The translations under genes were made by a program, and so were the position numbers. Shown here piece after piece: positions 7,671 through 16,557 of a DNA stretch of 26,087 nucleotides. Origin of the DNA: Bifidobacterium sp. UBA744 (GTDB lineage Bacteria; Actinomycetota; Actinomycetes; Actinomycetales; Bifidobacteriaceae); the NCBI GenBank assembly GCA_002298605.1, contig DBKS01000004.1:1-26087 (forward strand). The letters run 5' to 3'. Positions within the stretch are counted from its first letter, which is position 1. Every line of letters starts with the position of its first letter. The notes below the pieces were generated by a model. It worked only from the letters and a program-made list of their open reading frames with translations. It did not search any database and was not told where the DNA came from.

Positions 7671-8192
7671 TCAGTGCATCCGCCCATCGGCAACGAACAC
7701 GGCATGGGAGTCGCCCCGTTCCTTCGCCTCAAGATATCGGCGGAAGACGGCCATGCGCTCCACCGTGCTCGCGGCGAGCGGCGAGGGAAGCCCGTCAAGC
7801 GGGAACCAGCCCACGTTCAGGCTTTCCTCATCGCCGACGAATGGAGTGTCGTTGCCGCCGGGTCTGAGTTCGCAGAGGAACGAATGATCCATGTACATGG
7901 TCTTGTCGCCATTCGCATAGGTAATCACCCGATCCGACGAGATCACGGAGACCAGATCGGTGACCTGCGCGTCCACGCCCGTCTCCTCCCTGATCTCACG
8001 CACCACGGTATCCGCCGGTTGCTCTCCGGGCTCGTTAATGCCGTAGATCAACGCCCATTCACCGGTATCGGAGCGGCGCCCGAGCAGCACGCGCCCCTCG
8101 GCGTCGCGCACGTAGCCGGTGACCCCGGTGAGCCAGAGGAGATCATGGCCTATTTTCTTCCTGAGTTCGAGGATGAATTGCGGTGTTGGCAT
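7671..8192 (-). CDS. Nudix hydrolase
   Basis: It hydrolyses a nucleoside diphosphate linked to another group; the substrate is not deducible. The 173-aa protein has a complete Nudix box at residues 51-73: G-x5-E-x7-REIREETGV, which supplies the metal-binding Glu residues. The N-terminus (FILELRKKIGHDLLWLTG) resembles the group annotated as ADP-ribose pyrophosphatase or MutT-like in actinobacteria. The ATG at 8192 has GGAAAGAA upstream on the minus strand. It lies 61 bp downstream of the aminopeptidase gene on the same strand and may be cotranscribed with it. The ROK terminator protects it on the other side. Confidence 0.88.
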   Translation of the reverse strand: MPTPQFILELRKKIGHDLLWLTGVTGYVRDAEGRVLLGRRSDTGEWALIYGINEPGEQPADTVVREIREETGVDAQVTDLVSVISSDRVITYANGDKTMYMDHSFLCELRPGGNDTPFVGDEESLNVGWFPLDGLPSPLAASTVERMAVFRRYLEAKERGDSHAVFVADGRMH

Positions 8193-8253
8193 GTTGTGTT
8201 CTTTCCGTTGGCTGCCATGATCCTTCGCGGCCGTGGTGGCCGCTCCCCGAGCT

Positions 8254-9855
8254 TCAGGCCCGCTTCGCCGCCGCGGCGCGATCGGCCATCCACTCCTCGA
8301 CCTCGGCGGGCTCCTTCGGAATGCCCGCGGACATCCACACCGGTCCCTGCTCGGTCATCAGCACGTCATCCTCAATGCGGATGCCGATGCCGCGGTACTC
8401 CGGCGGGAGCAGCAGATCGTTGTCGCGGAAGTAGAGTCCGGGCTCGATGGTGAAGACCATGCCCGGACGAATCGGGGCGCCCTGGTACGCGTCGAAGCGA
8501 GCCTGGGCGCAGTCGTGCACATCCAGACCCAGATGATGGGACACGCCGCAAGCCAACCAACGGCGATGCTGCTGGCCTTCGGGAGACAGCGACTCCTCCA
8601 CGCTGACCGGCAGCAGACCCCAGTCGTGCAGACGCTCGGCGATCACACGCATGCATGCATGATGAATGTCGGAGTAGGTCGCGCCCGGCTTGGCCGCTTC
8701 GAAGCCGGCCTGCTGGGAGTCAAGCACCGCCTCGTACAGGCGCTTCTGGAAGTCGGTGAACTTCCCGTTGGTCGGGAACGTGCGGGTGATGTCGGCGGTG
8801 TAGAGCGAGTCGACCTCCACGCCGGCGTCCACCAGCAGCAGGTCGCCGGAACGCACCACGCCGGTGTTGCGCATCCAGTGCAGGATCGGGGCGTGCTCGC
8901 CGGAGGCGACGATCGAGTCATATCCCACGGCATTGCCGAGTTCGCGGGACACCGAATTGAACGCGCCCTCGAGAACACGTTCGCTGCGGGGCTGGTCCAG
9001 CGCGCGCGGCAGGTTCTCCAGCAGACGGTCGAAGCCCTTCTTGGTGGCGTCGATGGCGGACTGCAGCTGTTCGACCTCGTAGGCGTCCTTTTCCATACGG
9101 GCCTCGGCGGCCACCTCATGCAGCTTGTCGTCGGCCTTGGCGTTGGCGTCCGGATCGGGGAAACCATTGGCCTCGCGGATGTTCTCAACCATCTCGGTGA
9201 CGGCGGGATCGGACTCATGCACCACGCGCACGCGAACGGCGCCGGCCTCGGCGCCGACATCCTTGCCGAGCGCGTCAGGCAGCTGCGCGATGTCGTGCGT
9301 CTGCAACCCGGTCATGGCGGACAGTTCCTTCAGACCGGCGCGCGGGCCCACCCAGTACTCGCCGTAATGCGGGTCCATGAAGAAGTCGGTGGTGTGGTAA
9401 TCGGCGCGAGGCGCCACAAAGAGCTCCGCGGTGTGGGTTTCGCCGGCCTTGGCTTCATCGGACTCCGGATCGACGGGGTTCAGCACCAGCACGGCTCCCG
9501 CCTCGTAGTCGACACCCAGACCGGTGTAGTAGGAGAAGGCGGTGTCCGGGCGGAACATATAGTTGCAGTCATTGTTCCGCACCTTCGGCTGGCCGGCGGG
9601 AATCACGATGCGCTCGCCGGGGAACTGGGCGCCCAGCGCCTTCAGGCGGGCCTGAATGTACCGCGAGGATTCCAGCGGCTTGATCTCGGGCTCGGAGGCA
9701 TCCCAGCCGGACTTCATGAAGTCCTTGAACGCGTCTGATCGAGGGCGCAGCGACCGGTTGTTCACCCGGTCCGTGATCGGCTGGCTCTCGCCGGGGCCGG
9801 ACGCCTGCTCGCGCGCCTCGTATTCCTTGTCCTTTGCAGTCACTACGTCGCTCAT
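8254..9855 (-). CDS. pepP: Xaa-Pro aminopeptidase (aminopeptidase P, M24B)
   Basis: A cytoplasmic metallopeptidase that removes the N-terminal residue from peptides with proline in second place. All M24 metal ligands can be found: two Asp in LLVDAGVE...TADITRTFP, the His pair in GVSHHLGLDVHD (residues about 440 and 447), Glu471 in FTIEPGLYF and Glu495 in IRIEDDVL. At 533 aa it is longer than the 441-aa E. coli enzyme; the extra length is an N-terminal Glu/Lys-rich segment and an acidic insert near FPDPDANAKADD. The start at 9855 is supported by AAGGAGTG just upstream (9858-9865), while the longer frame to 9969 has none. It is divergent from folC and possibly cotranscribed with the Nudix gene. 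Confidence 0.93.
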   Translation of the reverse strand: MSDVVTAKDKEYEAREQASGPGESQPITDRVNNRSLRPRSDAFKDFMKSGWDASEPEIKPLESSRYIQARLKALGAQFPGERIVIPAGQPKVRNNDCNYMFRPDTAFSYYTGLGVDYEAGAVLVLNPVDPESDEAKAGETHTAELFVAPRADYHTTDFFMDPHYGEYWVGPRAGLKELSAMTGLQTHDIAQLPDALGKDVGAEAGAVRVRVVHESDPAVTEMVENIREANGFPDPDANAKADDKLHEVAAEARMEKDAYEVEQLQSAIDATKKGFDRLLENLPRALDQPRSERVLEGAFNSVSRELGNAVGYDSIVASGEHAPILHWMRNTGVVRSGDLLLVDAGVEVDSLYTADITRTFPTNGKFTDFQKRLYEAVLDSQQAGFEAAKPGATYSDIHHACMRVIAERLHDWGLLPVSVEESLSPEGQQHRRWLACGVSHHLGLDVHDCAQARFDAYQGAPIRPGMVFTIEPGLYFRDNDLLLPPEYRGIGIRIEDDVLMTEQGPVWMSAGIPKEPAEVEEWMADRAAAAKRA

Positions 9856-9857
9856 GT

Positions 9858-9865
9858 CACTCCTT
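9858..9865 (-). promoter_or_regulatory. Shine-Dalgarno site fixing the pepP start
   Basis: AAGGAGTG on the minus strand, 2-3 nt before ATG 9855, selects this start over the reading frame extended to 9969. Confidence 0.65.
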
Positions 9866-9975
9866 GCGCAACAAAACAACAATCTTCCACAGCCATCGTA
9901 GTCGGGTCGCAGACCAGAACGGTTCGCGCGCTGCGAATCGAAATACCGTGGGCTGGAACGCAGCGGCATGTCGCT

Positions 9976-9981
9976 TAGAAT
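9976..9981 (+). promoter_or_regulatory. Candidate -10 element for folC-smc
   Basis: TAGAAT at 9976-9981, with CTGGAA 17 bp upstream (9953-9958) as a poor -35. It would give a leader of about 30 nt. The same hexamer stands before the sigma factor and murE genes. Confidence 0.4.
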
Positions 9982-10017
9982 ATGGGAAGTTGCACACGAC
10001 CTATAGGAAGAGCGTCA

Positions 10018-11466
10018 ATGTCATTCGAACATCCGAACAGAAACGGGGAGTCGATTCGCGAGGTGGAGCGTGAGATCATGGCCCGCCCCCCGGAGCATAA
10101 CACCACGAATCTGAACCTCGATCGCATGGAGCGGATCCTTGACCTGCTGGGGCATCCCGAACAGTCGTTCCGCGTGATCCACGTCACCGGCACCAACGGC
10201 AAGGGGTCCACCGCCCGCATGGCCGAGGCGATCTGCCGAGCGTATGGCTTGCGCACCGGCCTGTACACGTCTCCGCATCTGGAGCGCATCAACGATCGCA
10301 TCTCGATCGACGGGCAGCAGCTGTCCGATGACGAATTCGTCGACTACTGGGACCAGATCAAGGATTTCGTCGCCATGGTGGACGCGGAATCCGCCGCGAA
10401 CGGCGGATATCCCATGAGTTTCTTCGAAGTGATGACCGCGATGGCGATTTGGGCCTTCGCCGACGCGCCCGTCGACGTGGCGGTGGTCGAGGTGGGCATG
10501 GGCGGCCTGTGGGACGCCACCAACGTGCTGACCGCCGATGCGGCCATCATCGGTCCGGTGGATATGGATCATATGCAATGGCTCGGCGATACCGTCGAGC
10601 AGATCGCCACCGAGAAGGTCGGCATCATCAAGCCCGGCTGCACGGCGATTATCGGTTCCCAACCGCATGAGGAGGCGGTGATGCCGATCATCGAGGGGGA
10701 TGCGGCCTCCAAACACGCCACCCTGATCCGTGACGGCTATGAGATGGAAGTCGTGTCGCGTATGCCGGCGGTCGGCGGCCAGGTCGCCACGCTGCGCACG
10801 CCGAACGGCACCTACACCGAAGTGCCGATTGCGAAATTCGGCGAGCATCAGGCGCATAACGCGCTGGCCGCGCTTGCGGCGGCCGAAGTCGTGATCCCGG
10901 TAAACGGCGCGTTGGACGGCGACACCGTGGCCGAGGCGCTGAGCCAGGTCAAGATCCCCGGGCGCATCGAGCAGATTCGAACCTCGCCGACCATCATCCT
11001 CGATGGCGGTCACAATGTGAATGCCGCCGAGGCGCTGCGTGCCGCAATCGAGGAGAACTACAACTTCGAGCAGCTCGTCGGCGTGGTCGCGATGATGCGC
11101 GACAAACAGGTCGAGGAGTATCTGGGCGTTCTCGAACCGGTGCTGAGCCAGATCGTGGTGACGGAGAATTCGTGGACGGATCGCGTGATGTCGGCCGAGG
11201 ACCTGGAGAAGGTCGCGGTGCGCGTGTTCGGGCCGGATCGCGTGATCCGCTGCGATGCCCTGCCCGATGCCATCCAGCAGGCTGTGGATCTGGTGGACGC
11301 CGCCGACGACACCGGCGTGGGCTATGGCCGCGGCGTGCTGATCTGCGGCAGCTTCGTAACGGCAGGTGACGCCCGCACTCTGCTGAAGGAGCGAATGAAT
11401 CCGGAACTGGCCAAGCCGAAGGCCGAGCGCGTCCATCCCGCAGCCGTGGAACCCGAACGGCCATGA
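10018..11466 (+). CDS. folC: Folylpolyglutamate synthase / dihydrofolate synthase
   Basis: It adds L-glutamate to dihydropteroate or to reduced folates using ATP, in the cytoplasm. The 482-aa protein has the Mur-ligase-family P-loop GTNGKGS at residues 58-64, followed by the FolC signature TSPHLERINDRI (84-95), the metal-binding segment VDMDHMQWLG, and the C-terminal ILDGGHNVNAAEAL motif that is diagnostic for FolC. Start 10018 has AGGAAGAG upstream (10005-10012); the upstream ATG at 9982 overlaps the promoter candidate. Family members are usually 420-470 aa, so the N-terminus may be slightly extended. The smc gene begins 22 nt after its stop, so the two are very likely one operon. Confidence 0.94.
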   Translation: MSFEHPNRNGESIREVEREIMARPPEHNTTNLNLDRMERILDLLGHPEQSFRVIHVTGTNGKGSTARMAEAICRAYGLRTGLYTSPHLERINDRISIDGQQLSDDEFVDYWDQIKDFVAMVDAESAANGGYPMSFFEVMTAMAIWAFADAPVDVAVVEVGMGGLWDATNVLTADAAIIGPVDMDHMQWLGDTVEQIATEKVGIIKPGCTAIIGSQPHEEAVMPIIEGDAASKHATLIRDGYEMEVVSRMPAVGGQVATLRTPNGTYTEVPIAKFGEHQAHNALAALAAAEVVIPVNGALDGDTVAEALSQVKIPGRIEQIRTSPTIILDGGHNVNAAEALRAAIEENYNFEQLVGVVAMMRDKQVEEYLGVLEPVLSQIVVTENSWTDRVMSAEDLEKVAVRVFGPDRVIRCDALPDAIQQAVDLVDAADDTGVGYGRGVLICGSFVTAGDARTLLKERMNPELAKPKAERVHPAAVEPERP

Positions 11467-11488
11467 GGGCATAAGGTCGTTCAACCGC

Positions 11489-14400
11489 ATGTATCTCAAG
11501 GAACTCACCCTGCGCGGGTTCAAATCCTTCGCCTCCGCCACCACGCTGCGCTTCGAGCCGGGCATCACCGCGGTGATCGGTCCGAACGGCTCGGGCAAAT
11601 CCAATATCGTGGATGCGCTCGCATGGGTGATGGGCGAACAAGGCGCGAAGGCGCTGCGCGGCACGCAGATGGAGGACGTGATTTTCGCGGGCACTTCGTC
11701 GCGTCCGCCGCTGGGTCGCGCGCAGGTGAGTCTGACCATCGACAACTCCGACCACACGCTCGACATCGATTACAGCGAGGTGACGATCTCCCGCACGATC
11801 TTCCGCAACGGCGGGTCCGAATACGCGATCAACGGATCGCAATGCCGGCTGCTCGACATACAGGAGCTGCTGAGCGACACGGGCCTTGGCCAGCAGATGC
11901 ACGTCATTGTGGGCCAGGGGCGACTGGACGCCATTTTAAGGGCGGATCCGGCCGGCCACCGCGCGTTCATCGAAGAGGCGGCCGGCATCCTCAAACACCG
12001 CAAGCGCAAGGAGCGCGCCTTGCGCAAACTCGCCAACACCGAGCGGAACCTGTCCCGGCTCGACGACCTACTGGGCGAAATCCACCGGCAATTGGGACCG
12101 CTGGGACGACAAGCGCGCATTTCCCGTCGTGCCGAGGCCATTCAGGTGACCCTGCGGGACGCCCAGTCGCGTCTGTATGCGCAGGACGCGGTGGAAGCCG
12201 CCGATCGTCTTGAGACGGTGCGCGGGCAGCTTGCCGAGGTTCGGTCGCGGCTCTCCGCCGCGCAGCAGTCGCTGGCCGGCGTGAAAGTGCGCATCGAACA
12301 GGTCGAGTCGCTGGTCAGCCGGTCCAGTCCCGCCATAGCGAGCATAGGGGAGATCTGGCATCGCTATGCCCAGCTGCAGGAGCGTTATCGCTCGCTGGCG
12401 CAGCTGGCCCGCGAACGCGCCCGGTCGGCTTCGGACCAGATCGTCGCCTCCGTCGGCGAAAATCCCGAGTTGCTGGCCAAACGCGCCGAGGAATTGGACG
12501 CCCAGGCGCGCGGCCAGCAAAATACGGTGCGTGACGCCCGCCTTGCCCTGGACAAAGCCATCGAACGCCGTGCGGACGAGGAACGCAACCTCGCCTCGGT
12601 ACGCCAGACCCTGACCGAACTGCGCAAAACCGAGCAGCGCCGCGAATCCCAAATGGCCGAGCTGACCGCCATGATCGCGCGTGAGGAGGCGGCCGTTGAG
12701 CTCGCCGCAACCCGTGCGCGGGATCTGGAATCCCAGCGGGACAGCCTGTCACGGCAACTGGCCGAGGCAACCGAGCAGCATGATGCGTTGGAACGGGAAA
12801 CCGAAAGCTTCGGCGATGACGGCGGACAGGCGCTGGATCAGGCGCGCACCGCGCTCGCCGACCGCCAGGAGGCACTGAACGCGCTGCTGGACAAGCAACG
12901 CACCGTCAACTCGCGGATTATTTCACTCAAGGCCAAGGCCGACGCCCTGAACGACACGTTGGAGAGTCGCAATGCCTCCGGCGCACTGGAACGGGACTCC
13001 CATGTGGCGGCCCTTGGGCGGCTGGCCGATTTCATCCACGTCGAAGACGGCTGGGAAGAGGCCGTGGCGCACGCGCTGGACGTCTTCGCCGGGGCCATGG
13101 TGGTTCCGGACGATTCCGCCATGATGCGCGCGCTGGAGCGGGCCAAAACAGACAAGCTCGGCAAAGCCGTGGTGCTGGTGCCTCGCGACGATGCGGAGTC
13201 GGGCGGCGCGCCGGCGTCGTTCGGCATCGCAGACGACACTGCGGACAGCGTGGGACATGACATGGACGGCTTGAGACGGGATACGCGGCCCTTGGGAACG
13301 CTGGTGCATCCCAATCCCGCGGCCGACGCCCGTCAGTCCGCGGGCGTGGTGGCGTCGGTGCGCGTGCTGCTTGCCGATGTGGCGGCCGTGGCTTCGCTGG
13401 ACGAGGCCCGGCTGGTGCTGCGCGATGAAGGTCATCCGTGGATGCAGGCGGTCACCCGGGACGGTGAGGTGCTCAACCGTGTGGCCGCCGTTGGCGGCTC
13501 GTCGCTGTCGCAATCCGATTTGTCGTTGGCGGCCCGTCGAGACAAGGCTCTCGCACAGGTGGAATCGCTGTCTTCGGAGCTCGCCTCCATCGATGACGAT
13601 GTGGCCGGGGCACAGGCCAAACGCGATGAGGGGCGTCTGGCCGTGGATCGCGAATCCCAGAAACGCACCGAAGCGCGTCTGAAAGTGCAGCAGGCCGAAA
13701 AATCGCTGAAATCCGCCGCCGACCGCATGACGGGATTCACCCGGCAGATCAAGGGACTGGACGGGAAGCTTGCCTCCATGGGGCAGGACCGTCAGGCGCA
13801 TCAGCTGAAGCTGGACGAGCTGACCCGCACGCTTGAATCGGCGCGTCGGTCGGATGGGGAACAGGTGGGCTTCGACGAGCTGGAGACCCGGCAGAAGACC
13901 CTGGAATCATCGCTCGGCATCGCCCGCGACCATGAAATGTCCATGAAGCTCGCCTGGAGCGAAGCCAGCCGCAAGGCGGATTCCCTGAAGCGCCAGGCGG
14001 AACTGCTGCGCGACCAGGCGCATGAGGCGGAGGAACGTCGCATGCGCATCGAGTCGCTGAACGCCAAACATCGCGACCAGGCCGCCCGCGCCGAGCGCAT
14101 AGCCGCCGATGCCGGGGATATCGCCGATCTGATCACCCGGTACATCGAGGCGGCGGCCAGGCGACGCGACGAATTGCAGGCACAGGCCTCCGGGCATGAT
14201 GACGAGTTGAAGGCGCTGCGCGCCGAGCGGGACCGCATCGAGCCGCAGGTGGCGGAGCTGACCGCCCGCGAGCACGCCCTCGACGTTGATCGGGAGCGCG
14301 TCGCCGGCCGATATGGGCAGATTACGCAAAAGGTTTCGGACGATCTGGGACTGGCCATGGGGGAGCTGATCGATCGCTATGGTCCGGACGTGCCGGTGCC

Positions 14401-15145
14401 CGTCTTGGACGAGCATGGCCAGCCGGTGCCATTGGACGGTGACGGGTCGGATGACGCGGATGCTGATACCTCAACCTGGCGGACCGTGCCGTATGACCGC
14501 GTCGAACAGACCAAGCGACTCAACAGGGCACGCAGGGATCTGGCTGCGCTCGGCAAGGTCAACCCGCTGGCCGGTGAGGAATATGACGCGTTGCAGGCGC
14601 GCAACAAGTACCTCAACGATCAGCGCAACGATGTGGTGCGGTCGCGCGACGATCTGATGGGTCTGGTGAAGGATCTGGACGACACGATGGTTTCGGTGTT
14701 CAAATCGGCCTTCGAGGACACCGCCGCGGCCTTCGAGAAGATGTTCGCACTGCTGTTCCCCGGCGGCCGCGGCCGTTTGCGTCTGGAGAACCCGGACGAT
14801 CTGCTCACCACCGGGGTGCTGGTGGAGGCGCGTCCCGCTGGCAAGCGCGTCAAGCAATTGACGCTATTGTCCGGTGGCGAGCGTTCGCTGACCGCGCTGG
14901 CGCTGCTGTTCGCCATCTTCACCGCGCGCCCCAGCCCGTTCTATGTGATGGACGAGGTGGAGGCGGCGTTGGATGACGTGAACCTCACGCGTCTGATCAA
15001 CGCGTTGAATACGCTGCGCGAGCATGCGCAGCTCATTGTCATTACGCATCAGCAGCGCACCATGAGCATCGCCGACGCGTTGTACGGCGTGACAATGCGC
15101 GCCGACGGTGTGACGACCGTGGTGAGCCAGCGGTTGTCGGATTAG
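11489..15145 (+). CDS. smc: Chromosome segregation protein SMC
   Basis: A chromosome-compacting ATPase that dimerises and works with ScpA/ScpB. The 1218-aa protein has the N-terminal head with Walker A GPNGSGKSN at 31-39, a first coiled coil (about 165-500), a hinge at about 505-670, a second coiled coil (about 680-1000), and the C-terminal head with signature LSGGERSL (1127-1134) and Walker B plus D-loop in YVMDEVEAALDD (1153-1163). The heads look intact. Two Asp/Gly-rich inserts stand out: one inside the hinge after LVPRDD, and one before the C-terminal head (DGDGSDDADAD). It follows folC by 22 nt, and a hairpin lies beyond its stop. B. subtilis SMC is 1186 aa, so the length is normal. Confidence 0.97.
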   Translation: MYLKELTLRGFKSFASATTLRFEPGITAVIGPNGSGKSNIVDALAWVMGEQGAKALRGTQMEDVIFAGTSSRPPLGRAQVSLTIDNSDHTLDIDYSEVTISRTIFRNGGSEYAINGSQCRLLDIQELLSDTGLGQQMHVIVGQGRLDAILRADPAGHRAFIEEAAGILKHRKRKERALRKLANTERNLSRLDDLLGEIHRQLGPLGRQARISRRAEAIQVTLRDAQSRLYAQDAVEAADRLETVRGQLAEVRSRLSAAQQSLAGVKVRIEQVESLVSRSSPAIASIGEIWHRYAQLQERYRSLAQLARERARSASDQIVASVGENPELLAKRAEELDAQARGQQNTVRDARLALDKAIERRADEERNLASVRQTLTELRKTEQRRESQMAELTAMIAREEAAVELAATRARDLESQRDSLSRQLAEATEQHDALERETESFGDDGGQALDQARTALADRQEALNALLDKQRTVNSRIISLKAKADALNDTLESRNASGALERDSHVAALGRLADFIHVEDGWEEAVAHALDVFAGAMVVPDDSAMMRALERAKTDKLGKAVVLVPRDDAESGGAPASFGIADDTADSVGHDMDGLRRDTRPLGTLVHPNPAADARQSAGVVASVRVLLADVAAVASLDEARLVLRDEGHPWMQAVTRDGEVLNRVAAVGGSSLSQSDLSLAARRDKALAQVESLSSELASIDDDVAGAQAKRDEGRLAVDRESQKRTEARLKVQQAEKSLKSAADRMTGFTRQIKGLDGKLASMGQDRQAHQLKLDELTRTLESARRSDGEQVGFDELETRQKTLESSLGIARDHEMSMKLAWSEASRKADSLKRQAELLRDQAHEAEERRMRIESLNAKHRDQAARAERIAADAGDIADLITRYIEAAARRRDELQAQASGHDDELKALRAERDRIEPQVAELTAREHALDVDRERVAGRYGQITQKVSDDLGLAMGELIDRYGPDVPVPVLDEHGQPVPLDGDGSDDADADTSTWRTVPYDRVEQTKRLNRARRDLAALGKVNPLAGEEYDALQARNKYLNDQRNDVVRSRDDLMGLVKDLDDTMVSVFKSAFEDTAAAFEKMFALLFPGGRGRLRLENPDDLLTTGVLVEARPAGKRVKQLTLLSGGERSLTALALLFAIFTARPSPFYVMDEVEAALDDVNLTRLINALNTLREHAQLIVITHQQRTMSIADALYGVTMRADGVTTVVSQRLSD

Positions 15146-15192
15146 GGCGTTGTCGATGCACGTCGCGGCCGTGGGACCGCTCCCCTTCGCCT

Positions 15193-15218
15193 ATGTACGG
15201 CACTGGACCGTACATTTG
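15193..15218. terminator. Terminator between smc and the ATP-grasp gene
   Basis: An 8-bp stem ATGTACGG/CCGTACAT (15193-15200 and 15208-15215) with a 7-nt loop and a short T run on the plus strand (15215-15217). The palindrome could serve both convergent genes. Confidence 0.5.
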
Positions 15219-15229
15219 ACGGCCCGACG

Positions 15230-16480
15230 TTAGAACCCGGTGTTGGTGGGCTTCGGATAGTATTTGGCGAATTTCACGTACTGGTTGAGCTCCGACTCCA
15301 TCAGATGCAGCCAGCGCTTGAAGCTCATATCCTTCGGATTGCGCTGCGGGCTGATGCGTCCCGCTTTCATGAGGCGCCTGACCTGTGCCGCGAGATCGGG
15401 ATCCAGCACATAGCGCAGCAGCAGGCGGTTCGGAATAATCGAATACAGCGACTCGCGACCGGCGGTGCGCGCGCCCATCGGATGACCGTCAATGACGTCC
15501 GACACCAGCACTTCCATCGGATTGACACCGGCCCCCACATTGTAGAAGCTGTTGCGTCCAATGCGCGGATTGACCTCCAGGAAGTAGAACCGGCCGGTGC
15601 GCGGGTCGCGTTTGATGTCGAAGTTGGCGAAGCCCCGGTATCCGATGCCGGTGAGGAACGGTTTGACCGGCTCCAGGATCTCGGCGATGGGGGTGGTGAT
15701 CATGGCGCATGGATTGCCGAGGGTGGCCGGGTGATGCTCCTCCAGCAGCACATGCGCCGAGCACAGCAGCGATACCGTGCCGGTGGTGTCCACGTAGGCG
15801 GTTACCGAATACATTTCGGTGTCGTCGCCCTCCACCAGCTCCTGTGCCACGAAGGTGTCCCGGAATCCGGACTTCGCAAGCTTGTCCCACAGTCGGTCAA
15901 GCTCCGCAGGGGTGTCGATGCGATACACCTTCCGGCGGCCTTCGAAGATGAGGTTCTCGTACTGGGAGCTGTCGGCCGGTTTGGCCACCACGGGGAAGGC
16001 CAGGTCGTCGGGCACGGGTTGGGGGGTCCATCCCGCATCGCCGGCATTCGAGAAATCCTCGTAGAACGAGCGGGGCACCGGCATGCCGTGCGCGGTCGCC
16101 AACCGTTCGAAGCCCTGCTTGTCGCTGACCTGGTCGAGCACCTCCAGCGAAGGGATCGGCACAACGTAATACTGTTCAAGTTCGGCCCGATGCACGGCCA
16201 TGACGCGGATCCGCCAATCGGTGTTGGCGAGCAGCAGCAGCTTGCGACGCGGGTTGCGGGTTGTCAGATCCCTGCCGATCCTCAGCAGCTCATCGACCAG
16301 GGGGCCCTCCTGATTGGCCTGCGCGAATTCATGGCGCTCGATAATCGAGGAGTCGCGGATGGCGTTGACATTGTAGGCCGTGACGAGCAGCGCCTTCACC
16401 CCGTATGCATCGTTCAACTCGCGCGCCAGCGCGTAGGCGCCCAGATCGCCGCCGATGATCACCGGTTGGAAAGAAACCAT
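15230..16480 (-). CDS. ATP-grasp ligase, D-aspartate ligase-like
   Basis: It probably joins a carboxylate to an amine via an acyl phosphate. The 416-aa protein starts with PVIIGGDLGAYALAREL, then AYGVKALLV, a pattern I associate with D-aspartate ligases (Aslfm type) that put D-Asp on the stem-peptide lysine in enterococci and lactobacilli. The ATP-grasp core is visible: FPVVAKPAD (162-170), the adenine-contact segment FVAQELVEG (210-218), FANFDIKRD (284-292), and the metal-binding FLEVNPRIGRNS (300-311) with Glu302 and Asn304. Some bifidobacterial cross-bridges contain D-Asp, so the role fits, but other ATP-grasp carboxylate-amine ligases share this core. The ATG at 16480 has AAGGGA upstream. 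It lies head-to-head with a DegT-family gene. Confidence 0.75.
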   Translation of the reverse strand: MVSFQPVIIGGDLGAYALARELNDAYGVKALLVTAYNVNAIRDSSIIERHEFAQANQEGPLVDELLRIGRDLTTRNPRRKLLLLANTDWRIRVMAVHRAELEQYYVVPIPSLEVLDQVSDKQGFERLATAHGMPVPRSFYEDFSNAGDAGWTPQPVPDDLAFPVVAKPADSSQYENLIFEGRRKVYRIDTPAELDRLWDKLAKSGFRDTFVAQELVEGDDTEMYSVTAYVDTTGTVSLLCSAHVLLEEHHPATLGNPCAMITTPIAEILEPVKPFLTGIGYRGFANFDIKRDPRTGRFYFLEVNPRIGRNSFYNVGAGVNPMEVLVSDVIDGHPMGARTAGRESLYSIIPNRLLLRYVLDPDLAAQVRRLMKAGRISPQRNPKDMSFKRWLHLMESELNQYVKFAKYYPKPTNTGF

Positions 16481-16557
16481 GGTATCCCTTACATTATGCC
16501 AGTTTCACAACATTGCCATTGTACAAGCCGTATGGTGGATTAGACCTGTCATATAGG

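Noticed and set aside
8233..9738. 501-aa plus-strand open reading frame opposite aminopeptidase P
   Set aside because: It is antisense to pepP, whose catalytic residues are intact, and has no recognisable domain.
10021..11766. 581-aa minus-strand open reading frame opposite folC and the start of smc
   Set aside because: Shadow of two certain genes, His- and Arg-rich, no ribosome site.
15305..16543. 412-aa plus-strand open reading frame opposite the ATP-grasp gene
   Set aside because: The minus-strand frame has a complete ATP-grasp core; the opposite frame has no domain and would collide with the DegT start.
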